From positions 18,287,501 through 18,351,500 of the forward strand of contig NC_133401.1 of NCBI RefSeq assembly GCF_047511655.1: a DNA stretch of 64,000 nucleotides, written 5' to 3'. This DNA is from Castor canadensis. Its lineage: Eukaryota; Chordata; Mammalia; Rodentia; Castoridae. Below, piece by piece: positions 1 to 9,552 of this stretch (its first letter is position 1; each line of letters starts with the position of its first letter). Below the pieces are notes generated by a model. That model did not search any database. It saw nothing but the letters and a program-made list of their open reading frames with translations, and was not told where the DNA came from. The translations under genes were made by a program, and so were the position numbers.

Positions 1-97
1 GCCCCACCTTCTTCTGGGCTGGAGCCCTATTAGGGTGGGACCTAGGCTATCTGGGCCCCCAAGATTTCTCAGCTCAAAGAAACAAAAAAAGCTAGCA

Positions 98-312
98 TGA
101 GTTGGCTGCTGGTGGCTCATGCATGTAATCCTAGCTACTTGGGAGGTTGAGATTGGGAGGATCAAGGTTTGAAGCCAGCCCAGGTAAATAGTTCTTGAGA
201 CCCTATCTCGAAAGTACCCAACACAAAATAGGGTTGGCAGGGTGGCTCACTTGCCTAGCAAGCATGAGGCCCTGAGTTCAAACCCCAGTATTGGAAAAAA
301 AAAAAAAGGTTG
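98..312 (+). repeat. B1-dID dimeric SINE
   Basis: The left arm has ggctcatgcatgtaatcc and a collapsed 'gaccctatctcg' end. The right arm has the ID-like 'cctgagttcaaaccccagt' (tRNA B-box derivative). It ends in an A-run. Confidence 0.85.
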
Positions 313-854
313 CTCAATAATGAAAGGATTAATTAATCTAGGCAACTCCCTGGAGGAGGGGTGGGACAGGGAGGGTCCCAGCAGGGTGGGCATGGCATGG
401 AGGTGGGATTTAAAACCCAGGTCCTACTGAGTCTCAGAGTTTCATGGGCCAGAGCAGAACAGGAGGGAGGATGCAAGAACCTAGTAACTTGCTGGGTGAG
501 TTGTTGCTGAGGCCTGAGCCTGAGTAGATGGGGGCAAGGATGTGAGCTGGTGACTTAGGCTTCAGATTGTCAACCTGGGCGTCTAGAGAAAGACAGATGT
601 TCCTGCCCTGCAGAGTTGGGAGGACCTGGTGGGGTTTGGGGAGTGAAATGAGGTTGTGGAACTGAACAGACAATGGCCCTTGCAAAGATCACGGTCCCTT
701 TGGCCCTTTGTGGGGAAGTGAGGGGGATGGGAGAGTGGGTATAGAGTAGCAGCCTGGGTGCTGTGGGGTGAGGAGCCCCTCTGCCTGGCCGCCTCAGCTG
801 GGGGCTCTGAAATGATACAGGAGCTGTTTTCAGGCCTGTTTCTTTTTCTTTCCT
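309..854. other. Non-repetitive sequence upstream of the homeobox gene
   Basis: G-rich single-copy-looking sequence between two SINEs. Apart from the GGATTA palindrome I see no exon with good splice sites. Short frames here have no coding features. A first non-coding exon or promoter of the homeobox gene could lie here or outside the window. Confidence 0.4.
326..339 (+). promoter_or_regulatory. Candidate homeodomain site, GGATTA overlapping TAAT palindrome
   Basis: The site reads ggattaattaatct, that is GGATTA (the OTX/CRX-type K50 target) joined to an inverted TAAT core. It lies about 1.15 kb upstream of the homeobox start codon, in non-repetitive sequence. Function is conjecture. Confidence 0.25.
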
Positions 855-1055
855 TTTTTTGGTGGGACTGGGGTTTGAACTCTGGGCTTCACACTTGCAA
901 AGCAGACACTGTATGACTTGAGGCACACCTCTAGTCCATTTTGGTCTGAAAGATGGGGCCTCAGGAACTATTTGTCTCAAACTTGGATCCTCCTCCTCTC
1001 AGTCTCCCACATAGCTAAGATTATAGGCATGAGCCACCAGTGCTCTGCTCCTTCC
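850..1055 (-). repeat. B1-dID dimeric SINE, antisense
   Basis: Begins with a T-run and 'ggtgggactggggtttgaac' and ends in 'ggcatgagccaccagtgct'. Full dimer on the minus strand. Confidence 0.85.
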
Positions 1056-1076
1056 TTCCTTCTTTTCTTCCTTCCT

Positions 1077-1185
1077 TTTGTACTGGGGTTTGAACTCAGG
1101 GCTTTGAGCTTGCTAGGCAAGTGCTCTACCACTTGAGCCATGCCTCCAGCCCTTTTTTCCTCTGATTATTTGGAGATGGGGTCCG
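1077..1185 (-). repeat. B1-dID SINE fragment, antisense
   Basis: The ID-like arm 'tactggggtttgaactcagg' through 'cacttgagccatgcctcc' is followed by the start of a left arm. Truncated. Confidence 0.8.
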
Positions 1186-1471
1186 TGCTTTCCTTCTTGG
1201 GCCGAGGGTCCCAGAATAGCACAGGCCTTGTCTCCAGGCCCATTGCAAAGATGTGGACACTGAGCTCCAGAGAGATGCAAGGTCTGGGGCTCCAAGGTAG
1301 AGGGCCAGGGTGGACCTAAGGGTGTCGGTTTAGATGCAATGCTTCCTGACCCACTGCAGCCATGCCATGTTGTAGGAGAGCCTGGCTCAGGGGAGGGGGA
1401 GCATTATGGGGGCAAGGGAGATCCTGGAACTTTCTGTGGGACCTTCTCATCTGTTTCCCATCTCCTTCCAG

Positions 1472-1956
1472 GTTTCCTGATGGGCCTACCTCGGGCAGTG
1501 CCCCCAGGTCCTCCAGTGCCTCCAGTTACTACAGGACATCCAGTGCCGCCAGGCCCCCCAATACCTCCAGGGCCCCAAGTTCCTCCAGGTCCTCAAGTTA
1601 CTACAGGCCCTCCAGTGCCCCTGGGCCCACCAGTGCCTCCAGGTCCCCAAGTTCCTCCAGGACTCCCAGCTCCCACAGACCCCTCAGTGCCTCTAGGACC
1701 CCGGGCACCCCCAGTCCCTGCGGTTACTTCAGATCCTCCAGGCCCCTCAGTGCCTCCAGGCCCTTGGGCGTCCCCAGCCCCTCCGGTTCCTCCAGGCTCC
1801 TCAGGCCTCCCGCGGAGGCTGCGGCAGGAGCGCACCGTGTACAGTAAAGAGCAGCAGCGCCAGCTGGAAGCACTGTTTGAGAAGACCAAATATCCAACCT
1901 ATCAGGACCGTGAGGCTCTGGCGGAAAGGCTGAATCTGCAGGAGCATCAAGTGCAG
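1472..1956 (+). other. Exon with start codon, proline-rich repeat and homeodomain residues 1-46
   Basis: The acceptor is a good pyrimidine tract ending in tccttccag at 1471. The frame stays open from 1480 to 1956, where the exon must end in CAG to continue the homeodomain in phase. The donor is CAG followed by gtctgg, which is a weak match to the gtragt consensus. No other GT nearby preserves the homeodomain. Confidence 0.75.
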
Positions 1957-2956
1957 GTCTGGTACCCTCTGATCACAAAACCTACTCCCCATCATCAGCA
2001 TTCACCACATGAAGCCCTGACCCGCCTCACATGTTCCCATGCTATGCGGGAGGAGCCACTAGGTGCAGAGGGGTGCAGGGCTGGCAAAGGGTCCCGCGCG
2101 GGGACCCTGGGCAAAGTCCCTGCTTCAGTCCTCTGCTGACCAAACCCGCCAACACTATCTGCCTAGATTACCCCTCCACGGGGTGTCCTGGGGCCCAGAC
2201 CTCAGAGCACTCCTGTAAACTCAAGGACTCGGTAGCAGACCCTCTCTGGTCCGTGGATACCTGGGCGCCAGGCTCTGTACCCCACACCCCCTGGCCTCTC
2301 CCTCTTTGGCCTTCAGGGCCTTTAATTGAGGCTAGGGTGGAGGTTTAGGCTGAGGCCCTACCTTCCCACCTAGCAGCCTCATACCTGGGGCACTCTTTGA
2401 CATCTCCTCCCTGTTCCCTTTGTCCCTCCAGGTGTGGTTCAAGAACCGGCGGGCTAAACTCTCTCGGCAGCGTTCCCAGAAACAACTACAATCCTCGGAT
2501 TCGGGGTGCCCGGAGGCCAGCCGCGGAGCACGCGCTGGACGCCGCAACCCCAGAGCTGGTTCCTCTATCCCTGCCCCAGCCAATGCGCAGCCTGTGGTCT
2601 CTGGAAACCCAGGTTTAGGCTACCTTCCTCCACCCAGCACCTTGGATACCTTCCCATCAAAGGGTCCCCCCTTCTCTAGTGTGGGTCAGACGTGGGGGGT
2701 TCCCGGGTGCAGCCCCTACAACGGCATCCCGGGAGCCCCACCTGGCGTCCCAACCCCAGCCCCAGCCCCAGCCCCACCCGGAACCTGGCCTCAGAACGCC
2801 TATGCTGCTGAGTTCTCGGGAGACACTGGGTTATTCCCAGAGCTCTTCTCACCCCTAGACCCTGATGAAGATCAGTTCGTATCTACCATGACATCTGCGC
2901 ACCAAGACAGAGGTGGCATTGCGGACAAGGACAAATCACGCCCTGGACATTTCTAA
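1480..2956 (+). CDS. TPRX1-like: TPRX-like paired-class (K50) homeobox gene, two coding exons
   Basis: Predicted transcription factor of the PRD class, probably nuclear and acting in early embryo or germ line as known for ETCHbox genes. Coding exons are 1480-1956 and 2432-2956 (159 + 174 codons, stop TAA). The homeodomain is residues about 114-173, with R5, L16, Y25, P26, W48, F49, N51 and R53 all present and no indel. Position 50 is lysine, as in OTX/CRX, from which TPRX genes derive. The intron falls between homeodomain residues 46 and 47, the usual PRD-class site. Residues about 7-100 are a Pro-Gly-Val repeat. The tail has a PAPAPAP run and an acidic Leu/Phe-rich motif near LFSPLDPDEDQ. 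Human TPRX1 has its tetrapeptide repeats after the homeodomain, as I recall, so the order here is unusual. ATG 1480 follows an acceptor ending at 1471; a further upstream coding exon cannot be excluded. The TPRX identity is inferred from class, K50 and repeats, and other ETCHbox genes are possible. Confidence 0.8.
1498..1810 (+). repeat. Coding minisatellite: Pro/Gly/Val-rich repeat upstream of the homeodomain
   Basis: Short units of the type cctccaggtcc and ccagtgcctccagg recur imperfectly and encode PPGPPVPP/PPGPQVPP-like blocks. The stretch is also open in a second plus frame and on the minus strand, a by-product of its GC-rich repeat structure. Such arrays vary in length between alleles and species. 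Confidence 0.75.
1957..2431 (+). other. Intron within the homeobox (475 bp)
   Basis: The intron begins with GT and ends in tccctccag. Its position, between homeodomain residues 46 and 47, is the conserved PRD-class position. An intron here argues against a processed pseudogene. No repeats are recognised inside it. Confidence 0.75.
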
Positions 2957-2961
2957 ATCTT

Positions 2962-3030
2962 CTTTTTGGTTGCTGGGGAATCGAACCCAGGACCTCATGA
3001 GTGCAAGTTCCGTCACCCAGCCCCCAGGTG
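2962..3030 (-). repeat. ID SINE fragment directly after the homeobox stop codon
   Basis: 'ttgctggggaatcgaaccca' and 'gacctcatgagtgcaagt' match an antisense ID element. It starts within about 10 bp of the stop codon, so it would form the 5' part of the 3' UTR. Confidence 0.65.
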
Positions 3031-3189
3031 AATCTACAGGGAGTCTGCCTTCAGCTCGCTATGGATCCCAGAGCCGAGCGGGCCCTCACGCTGGGGCTCC
3101 CCACCTTGCTGGATGTGATCATTTGTTTTTTTCCCTATGTGGACACTAACTGCCCCTACTTGGTCATCTGGACCATATGAGAGCATTCC

Positions 3190-3242
3190 AGGGCTGCTCC
3201 TGGGTTCTGGGATTATAGGTGCAGGCTGCCACACCTGGCAAA
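3190..3242 (-). repeat. B1-like SINE fragment, antisense
   Basis: 'ctgggattataggtgcaggc' followed by 'tgccacacctggc' matches the antisense 5' end of a B1/7SL-type SINE. Confidence 0.6.
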
Positions 3243-3354
3243 ACTTTCATCTGTTTTTGGATCTGGGTCCTTGGATATGCCAAGACAGGCCTCTACTACT
3301 GGCCATCCCAGGGCTGGGGGGAGGTCTTATAAACTCTCTGTACCCTCAGGAATT

Positions 3355-3436
3355 ATTTTTAGAGAGGGGTGGGGGTGCTAGGGATGGAACCCAGAACCTC
3401 CGGCAAGATAGGCAAGCGCTCTTCTACCTAGCCCCC
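3355..3436 (-). repeat. ID SINE, antisense
   Basis: 'gtgctagggatggaacccag' through 'gcaagcgctcttctacctag' is a typical antisense ID body. Confidence 0.75.
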
Positions 3437-3622
3437 TCCCCACTTCTTATTTTAGTGTCATATCCCTCATGTTTGAGATGTGGACATTCATATGAGGGAA
3501 TTGGGAAGTCTCATTTGGTCCTTTTTAGAATTAGATTTTATATAAATTAATGCATTTTAATATAAAGTTCTTTTGGCAGTTAGTATATTGTAGTCTGTTC
3601 TGTGGCTTACTCTTTTTCAATG

Positions 3623-3628
3623 AATAAA
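3623..3628 (+). promoter_or_regulatory. Candidate polyadenylation signal of the homeobox gene
   Basis: AATAAA lies about 670 bp after the stop codon, in a T-rich context. The intervening 3' UTR would contain SINE pieces. It is the first canonical signal I see downstream of the stop, but no transcript evidence is available. Confidence 0.35.
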
Positions 3629-3702
3629 TTTTTTGAGGGAAAATTTATTGTTGTCTATTTTACTACTGTACCTCTGCATATCATTAAAAAGTCTTCATTG
3701 TC

Positions 3703-3897
3703 AGCTGGGCGCCAGTGGCTCACGCCTGTAATCCCAGCTGCTCAGAAGACAGATCAGGAGGATGGAGGTTTGAAGCCAGCATGGGCAAATAGTTTCCAAG
3801 ACCCTATCTCAAAAAAAAGCCATCACTAAAAAGGGCTGGTGGAGTGGCTCCAGGTGTAGGCCCTGAGTTCATGCTCCAGTACCACACACACAAATTC
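3703..3897 (+). repeat. B1-dID dimeric SINE
   Basis: 'gctgggcgccagtggctcac' begins the left arm. The right arm 'gggctggtggagtggctcca' ends at a CA-rich tail. Confidence 0.9.
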
Positions 3898-4007
3898 ATT
3901 GCCCAACTGACATCTTAAACCAAAAAGAGTTTTCACAATACACACAACTTAAAAATTAGGTTTAAGTTAATAAAATTGTTACAAAAGTTTCTATATATGT
4001 TGCCACC

Positions 4008-4165
4008 CACTTGAGCCACTTTGCCAGCCCTTTTTTGTGTTGGGTATTTTTGAGATAAGGTCTCATGAACTATTTGCTGGGGATGGCTTTGAACCTTGAT
4101 CTTGCCTATCTCAGCTTCCCAAGTAGCTAGGATTACAGGCGAGAGCCACCAGTGCCTGGCTGTCT
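4008..4165 (-). repeat. B1-dID SINE, antisense, partial
   Basis: Runs from 'cacttgagccactttgcc' to 'gagccaccagtgcctggct'. The 3' end of the ID arm is missing. Confidence 0.85.
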
Positions 4166-4257
4166 TATCTTATGAAAGTTTTCCTGTTACTGTTCACATT
4201 GAGACCTTGAATACAGGTTGTTGTCTATGGTGTGAGGTAGGGGTTCAATTTTGCTAT

Positions 4258-4472
4258 TTTTTGGTGGGACTGGGGTTTGAACTCAAGGGTCTCATGCTTG
4301 CAAAGCAGGTGCTCTACTGCTTGAGCCACTCCGCCAGTCCATTTTGCTCTTGTTATATTGGAGGTGGGGTCTTAAGAACTAGCCACTTAGGCTGGCCTGG
4401 AACCTTAATCCAGATATCAGCCTACCAAGTAGCTAAGATCACAGGTATGAGTCACTGGTACCCAGCTATTTT
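4258..4472 (-). repeat. B1-dID dimeric SINE, antisense
   Basis: 'tttggtgggactggggtttg' to 'gtatgagtcactggtaccca'. Complete dimer, moderately diverged. Confidence 0.85.
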
Positions 4473-4878
4473 TTCTTAATAGCTATCTAGGCAGATACTC
4501 TACCACCTGGATCAGTCTCCCAGCCCTCTTGATAACTAATTGTCCACTATCAAATAAAATACTCTTTATACTGTTCCCCAGACCCACTTCTTTTATTTAT
4601 TTATTTTTATTATTTTTTGAGACTTGCTTATGTGGCCCAGGTTACAACTCAGGAACATTCTTCCTCTTCTTCCAGTGCCTCTCTGTATAAAGGGTTCATT
4701 AGTGGTGTGTCTTCCCGGACTTTATTCTCTGCTGTTAGTCTAAATATCTGTCTGCAAACCAATAACAGGTTGGTTTCATTCTTAAAAAAAACCCCAAAAA
4801 ACAAAAACCATACGATCCTAGACATTTGCTATATCATGTCTTACTTGCTTTACCAAGAGTGTCAATTTTATCTCTAAA

Positions 4879-5630
4879 GTTTTTTTTTTTGTTTATTCAT
4901 ATGTGCATACAATGTTTGGGCCATTTCTCCCCTCTACCCCCCCACTCCCTCCCTCCCTCTCCCCTCCACCCCCTCACTTCCAGGCAAAAACTGCTCTGCC
5001 CTTATCTCTAATTTTGTTGAAGAGAGAGTATAAACAATAATAATAAGGACAAAGCATTTTTGCTAGTTGAGATAAAGATAGTTAGGGAGATTCCTAACAT
5101 TGCTTCATGTACAAATGTGTTACATTCTAAGTTGATTCTTCTCAAACTGACCTTTTCTCTAGTTCCTGATTCCCTTCACCTATTGGTCTCTGTCGCTTTA
5201 AAGTTTCTGCATTAGTTCCTCTGCATTGAGGACATCAAATACTATCATGTTTTTTGGGTTTCTTACCTATCTTCATTTCTCCCGTGTGTGCTCTCCCCTT
5301 ATCATGTGACAAAAGTTCAATCTAGGCTGTATTTGCCCTAGATCTAAAGTCCACATATGATTTTTGGTCTTTTGGGCCAGGCTAACCTCACTCAGAATGA
5401 TGTTCTCCAATTCCATCCATTTACCAGCGAATGATAACATTTCATTCTTCTTCATGGCTGCGTAAAATTCCATTGTGTATAGATACCACATTTTCTTGAT
5501 CCATTTGTCAGTGCTGGGGCATCTTGGCTGTTTCCATAACTTGGCTATTGTGAATAGTGCTGCAATAAACATGGGTGTGCAGGTGCCTCTGGAGTAACCT
5601 GTGTCACATTCCTTTGGGTATATCCCTGAG
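4879..5630 (-). mobile_element. 5'-truncated L1 insertion (3' UTR and end of ORF2)
   Basis: A T-run is followed by the antisense L1 3' UTR (attcatatgtgcatacaatg, then a C-rich tract) and the antisense ORF2 C-terminus encoding the [19 protein letters not shown] region. Flanked by the TSD ttttatctctaaa at 4866-4878 and 5631-5643. The flanks look like still older L1. Confidence 0.9.
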
Positions 5631-5889
5631 TTTTATCTCTAAACTTTTAAAATGAACTTTGAAGTTCCTTAAAAACTGTTGGCATTTTAATTGAAATTAT
5701 CTTAAATCTCTAAGTGTTTTTGGTAGGAATCGACATATTTACAATACTGACCTATCCACTCTACTTGGAGTACTTATTACTATTTGTTCATTTGGTTTTT
5801 ACAGTTTACCCACAAAGTATTATTTAACCACACATTTTTCTGTAGAATTATTTCTAATATTTCATCTTCATTATTGTCGAACATTTGGA

Positions 5890-6110
5890 TGCTTTTTTTT
5901 TTTTTTTGGCACTTTATCTATTTTGGTAGCAATGGGGTTTGAACTCAGGGCCTTACACTACCTAGGCAGGTGCTTTCACTGCTTGAGCCACTCCACCAGC
6001 ACTGGATGATACAATATACATATTTCTTTCTTTTTTTTATTATTTATTTTTGCAGTATTGGGGTTTGAGCTCAGGGCTTTTTTGCTAGGCAGGCACTCTA
6101 CCACTTGGTG
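5890..6110 (-). repeat. Two antisense B1-dID/ID-arm SINE fragments
   Basis: Two copies of the antisense ID-type arm (about 5893-6003 and 6038-6110), each starting after a T-rich run with 'tggggtttga(a/g)ctcagggc'. Confidence 0.75.
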
Positions 6111-6159
6111 TTTTCAATTTCCTTTTTTATCTGATTATCTTTCTTTTTTCTTTCTTTTC

Positions 6160-6357
6160 TTTTCTTTTTTTTTGTGGTACTGGGGCTTGAACTCAGGGCC
6201 TTGAGCCACTCCACCAGCTCTTTTTTTTTGTGTGGTGGATGTTTTTGAGATAGGATCTCTCACACTATTTACCTGGGCTGGCTTCGAACTGTGATCCTCC
6301 TGATCTCTGCTCCTGAGTAGCTAGGATTACAGGTGTGAGCCACTGGTGCCTAGCCAA
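6160..6357 (-). repeat. B1-dID dimeric SINE, antisense
   Basis: 'gtggtactggggcttgaact' through 'gtgagccactggtgcctagc', following a long CT-rich run. Confidence 0.85.
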
Positions 6358-6518
6358 TATCTGTTTTTCTTGTATACACGATTCAGTTGATCTATTTATT
6401 TTGTTCCCAGGAACCTAGCTCAATTCTTTTTAAATTCCAATAGCTTATCTGCACAGTATAGTTTCACCATGAGTCAATTCATGGGCATCTTGTTAAAACA
6501 TTGTTCTTGTTTGGGTGG

Positions 6519-6620
6519 TCTGAACCCTGTCTCTCTCTGTCTCTGTCTCTCCGCCCTCTCTCTGTCACTCTCTCTTTCTTTCTTTCTTTCGCGCGCGCAC
6601 ACACACACACACACACAAGG
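6519..6620. repeat. Compound microsatellite (TCTG/TC)n-(TTTC)n-(GC)n-(CA)n
   Basis: TC-rich repeats pass into ttctttctttctttc, then alternating gcgcgcgc and cacacaca up to 6617. The (CG)n(CA)n block is strictly alternating purine-pyrimidine. Confidence 0.9.
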
Positions 6621-7250
6621 CAGGAACACTTCACTTCAGACTCTCCTTTTCTTGTGTTGTCTGCTGCCCCCTTGTGGCCATCCTAGTCCCTGCTTCTCCC
6701 TTCAGCTGGTTCTCTGACCCTGCCCTGGTCCCATTTGGCAAATGCTTCAATCCTCTTAGGCCAGGCCAACCTCAACAGGGCAGAGAGAGAATTAGATCAG
6801 GGAAGGGAGAACATGTGACGGGCTGCCTGTGGGGAGATGGGCTGCTGTAATTAAAGCCCCTCCTTATCTAACAGACCCTGGTTGGGATGTACACACAAAA
6901 ACACTTCAACTCCATCAAGTTGGACCACTCTGACCTTGGGAGGGAGGGCAGGGAGGAACCTAATTTTCTGCCTATTCCAGGAGATGGTGCTGAGGTAGGG
7001 GAGTCCCTACGCTGTTCTGGAGGAAGAGGGAGAGAAGGTGTTATCTAATAGATTCAGAATCACACCTTAGGGCTGGCGGGGAGTGGGGAGGTCTCCCAAG
7101 GATGCATTTATTAGTGAATGGAGAAATAATTTGCATGTGCTCTGATGAGCTAAACAGACAGAGAATGGATTAATTACACTCTATTTTACCTGCCTTCTAT
7201 TCAGCTTTCTTTCCCAAGCAATCACAGTCCTCTTGCCCCATCCCTTTCTA
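6620..7250. promoter_or_regulatory. Non-repetitive block with homeodomain and octamer sites (candidate cis-regulatory)
   Basis: One of the longer SINE/L1-free stretches near the homeobox gene. It contains ATTTGCAT (7129-7136, POU octamer), GGATTAATTA (7167-7176, K50/paired homeodomain type) and an earlier TAATTAAAG near 6850. Enhancer function is only an inference. Confidence 0.25.
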
Positions 7251-7257
7251 TTTGTTT

Positions 7258-7468
7258 GTTTATTGGTGGTACTGGGGCTTGAACTCAGGGTCTTGCACTA
7301 GCTAGGCAGGTGTTCTACCACCTGAGCAACACCAATGCTCCTATCCCCTTTCTGAATGTGGGAATTTTATTATCTATTATTTATTTTTTAGTGCTGGGGA
7401 TTGAACCCAGGGCCTTTCATATGCTAGGCAAGCACCCTACCACTGAGCTATATCTTCAGTCCTGAATC
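7258..7468 (-). repeat. Two antisense SINE fragments (B1-dID arm and ID)
   Basis: About 7264-7335 is an antisense dID arm ('ggtactggggcttgaactca'). About 7385-7462 is an antisense ID ('gtgctggggattgaacccag'). Confidence 0.8.
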
Positions 7469-7954
7469 TGGAAATTTTACTACCTTTCATGAAGCAGAAT
7501 CACTTCTAATCCCAGGCTGTGTTCTGAACATAACCAGTGGAAGAATCTGGACTTCGTGTTCGGCCCACAAAGGAGAGAGGAAGGGACTTCCTGGAGACAG
7601 GAATTAGAACTTCCTCACATCTGTGTCCTCTTGGGGCTGTGGTACAGCAAAAATTTCTCTTTTTGCTGAGTGCAGAGAAAAGAAAAAGTTATCAAATTGT
7701 TACACCATGGTCGGTACAATTGATTTTTGGTGTCTATGGCCTGAGGAGAATCTCTGGTGCACTTGACATGGGAGGATATGGAAACTTTATTTTATTATTG
7801 TTTGGCCTCATGTATGCCAGGAAGACACTCTCCCACCAAACTGCTCCCCAGCCCACCAAACTGCTCCCCAGCCCCAGGTGGAGTGTTTAGACTTAACCAC
7901 AGAATAGGTTGGAAAAAGACCCAGTAAACTGTACAGTGTATGAAAAGGATTCAT

Positions 7955-8262
7955 TGTACCTTGTGGAGTATTACTCAGCCATAAAGAAGAATGGAATTAC
8001 ATCATTTGTAGGAAAATAGATGAAACTAGAGGGCATCATATTAGGCAAAACATAGCAGACACAGACAGACAAATACTGCATGTTTTTTGTCATATGTGGA
8101 ATTTACATGTAAAGGGAAAAAAGGACATGATCATAAAAGGAGGACTATTTGCAGTGGAAACCAACAAGAAGAGGAAGGGGGGAAAAGAGGTTAGGAGAAG
8201 AGAATATGGTCAAAGTACATTGTGTGTATGTTTGAAAAGGTCATAATGAAACCCATTTAAAA
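7955..8262 (+). mobile_element. Old L1 3' end fragment, sense
   Basis: 'gagtattactcagccataaa' followed by 'ggaaaatagatgaaactaga' matches the C-terminal end of mammalian L1 ORF2 and 3' UTR. Strongly diverged. Confidence 0.6.
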
Positions 8263-8274
8263 AAACTGTAAGAA

Positions 8275-8940
8275 GCCGGGTGGCTGGTGGCTCATGCCTG
8301 TCATCCTAGCTACGTAGGAGGCAGAGATCAGGAGGATCATGGTTCAAAGCCAGCCTGGGTAAATAGTTCTCAAGACCCTATCTCGAAAATATCTAACACA
8401 AAAAAGGGCTGGTGGAGTGGCTCAAGGTGTAGGCCCTGAGTTCAAACCCTAGTACCACAAAACCAAACCAAACCAAAAACAACCCTGCAAGAAAGAGTGC
8501 TGATGGAGTAGCTCAAGAGGTAAGAGCACCTGCCTAGCAAATGTGAGGCCCTGAGATCAAACCCCAGTTCTGCCAAGAAAAAAAAATTGCAAAAAAAGAT
8601 CTGGGGGTTGTGGCTCATGTCTGTAATCCTAGCTACTTGGGAGGCAAAGATCAGGAGAATGGCAGTTTTAGGTCAACCTGGTCAAAAAGTTCATGATACC
8701 TTATCTCAAATAAAAAAAGCTGGGTGTGCATCTGCCATCTGGGCTATGCAGCATCTGTAAATAGGAGGATCACAGTCCAGGCTAGCAGGGACATAAAGGT
8801 GGGATCTTAAATAACAAATAACTAAAGCAAAACAGGGTGGAGGAGTGGTTCAAATGGTAAAGTACCTGCCTAGCAAGGGAGAGGCCCTGAGTTCAAACCC
8901 CAGTACAGAAAAAAACAAAACAAAACAAAACCCTAACAAA
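8275..8940 (+). repeat. Cluster of tandem sense SINEs (B1-dID dimer, dID monomer, B1 arm, dID)
   Basis: Dimer at about 8275-8480, ID-like monomer about 8487-8588, diverged B1-like arm about 8600-8760, ID-like arm about 8828-8915. Each ends in an A-rich tail, suggesting successive insertions into A-tails. Confidence 0.8.
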
Positions 8941-9124
8941 ACCAGCAAAAAACCCTCAGAGAATAAAAACTTGTAAAAAAAAAAAGGGGTGGGGGGGGAC
9001 AGAGGCATTAGAAAGAGTAACTGGATGAAAATGACCAAAGAATGTTATGTGCATGTATGGAGATACCATGGTGAAACCCCTTTGTGCAAGTAATACATGC
9101 CAAAAAAAGAGGGTAGGGCTGAAT

Positions 9125-9262
9125 CCTTCCTTCCTTCCTCCTCCCTCCTCCCTCCCTCCTCCCTGCTTCTCTTCTGTCTCTCCCTCTCCTCTTCCCTTCC
9201 CCTTCCCTCCTCCCTCTTCCTCCCTCCTCCCTCCCTTCCTTCCTCTCCCTCCACTTTCTTTT
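9125..9262 (+). repeat. Pure polypyrimidine (CT) tract
   Basis: About 130 bp of nearly uninterrupted C/T (cttcc and ctcc units). It has mirror-like symmetry that could form triplex DNA. The long frames across it are artefacts of composition. Confidence 0.85.
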
Positions 9263-9267
9263 TTTTT

Positions 9268-9552
9268 CCCTTCAGGGGCTTGCCCTTGCTAGGCAGGCTC
9301 TCTACCACTTGAGCCACTCCACCAACCCTTTTTGCTTTTAGTTATTTCTCAAGTAGGGTCTCACATTATGACTAAGCTGGCCTGAACCTGATCCTCCTAT
9401 TTTACCTTTCCTGCTGTAGCTGGGGTGATAGGTGAGCACCACCACTGTCTCCAGCTAATGGTTGAGATGAGGTCTCTGAACTTTTTTTCCTGGGCTGGCC
9501 TCGAATTGCGATACTCCTGATCTCCTTCTCCCAAGTAACTAGGATTATGGAC
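9268..9552 (-). repeat. B1-dID SINEs, antisense, diverged
   Basis: 'cttgcccttgctaggcaggc' plus 'cacttgagccactccacc', then a diverged left arm ending 'caagtaactaggattatgg'. Probably more than one element. Confidence 0.7.

Noticed and set aside
570..980. 136-codon minus frame upstream of the homeobox gene
   Set aside because: Part of it is SINE-derived, it lacks domains, and it overlaps the SINE at 850-1055.
8275..8590. tRNA-like A and B box sequences in SINEs as tRNA genes
   Set aside because: They belong to ID/B1-dID SINEs with A-tails. No cloverleaf with paired acceptor and anticodon arms can be drawn.
9045..9317. Lys/Glu/Arg-rich and Pro/Ser-rich frames
   Set aside because: Translation of a polypyrimidine tract plus SINE. 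No evidence of a gene.
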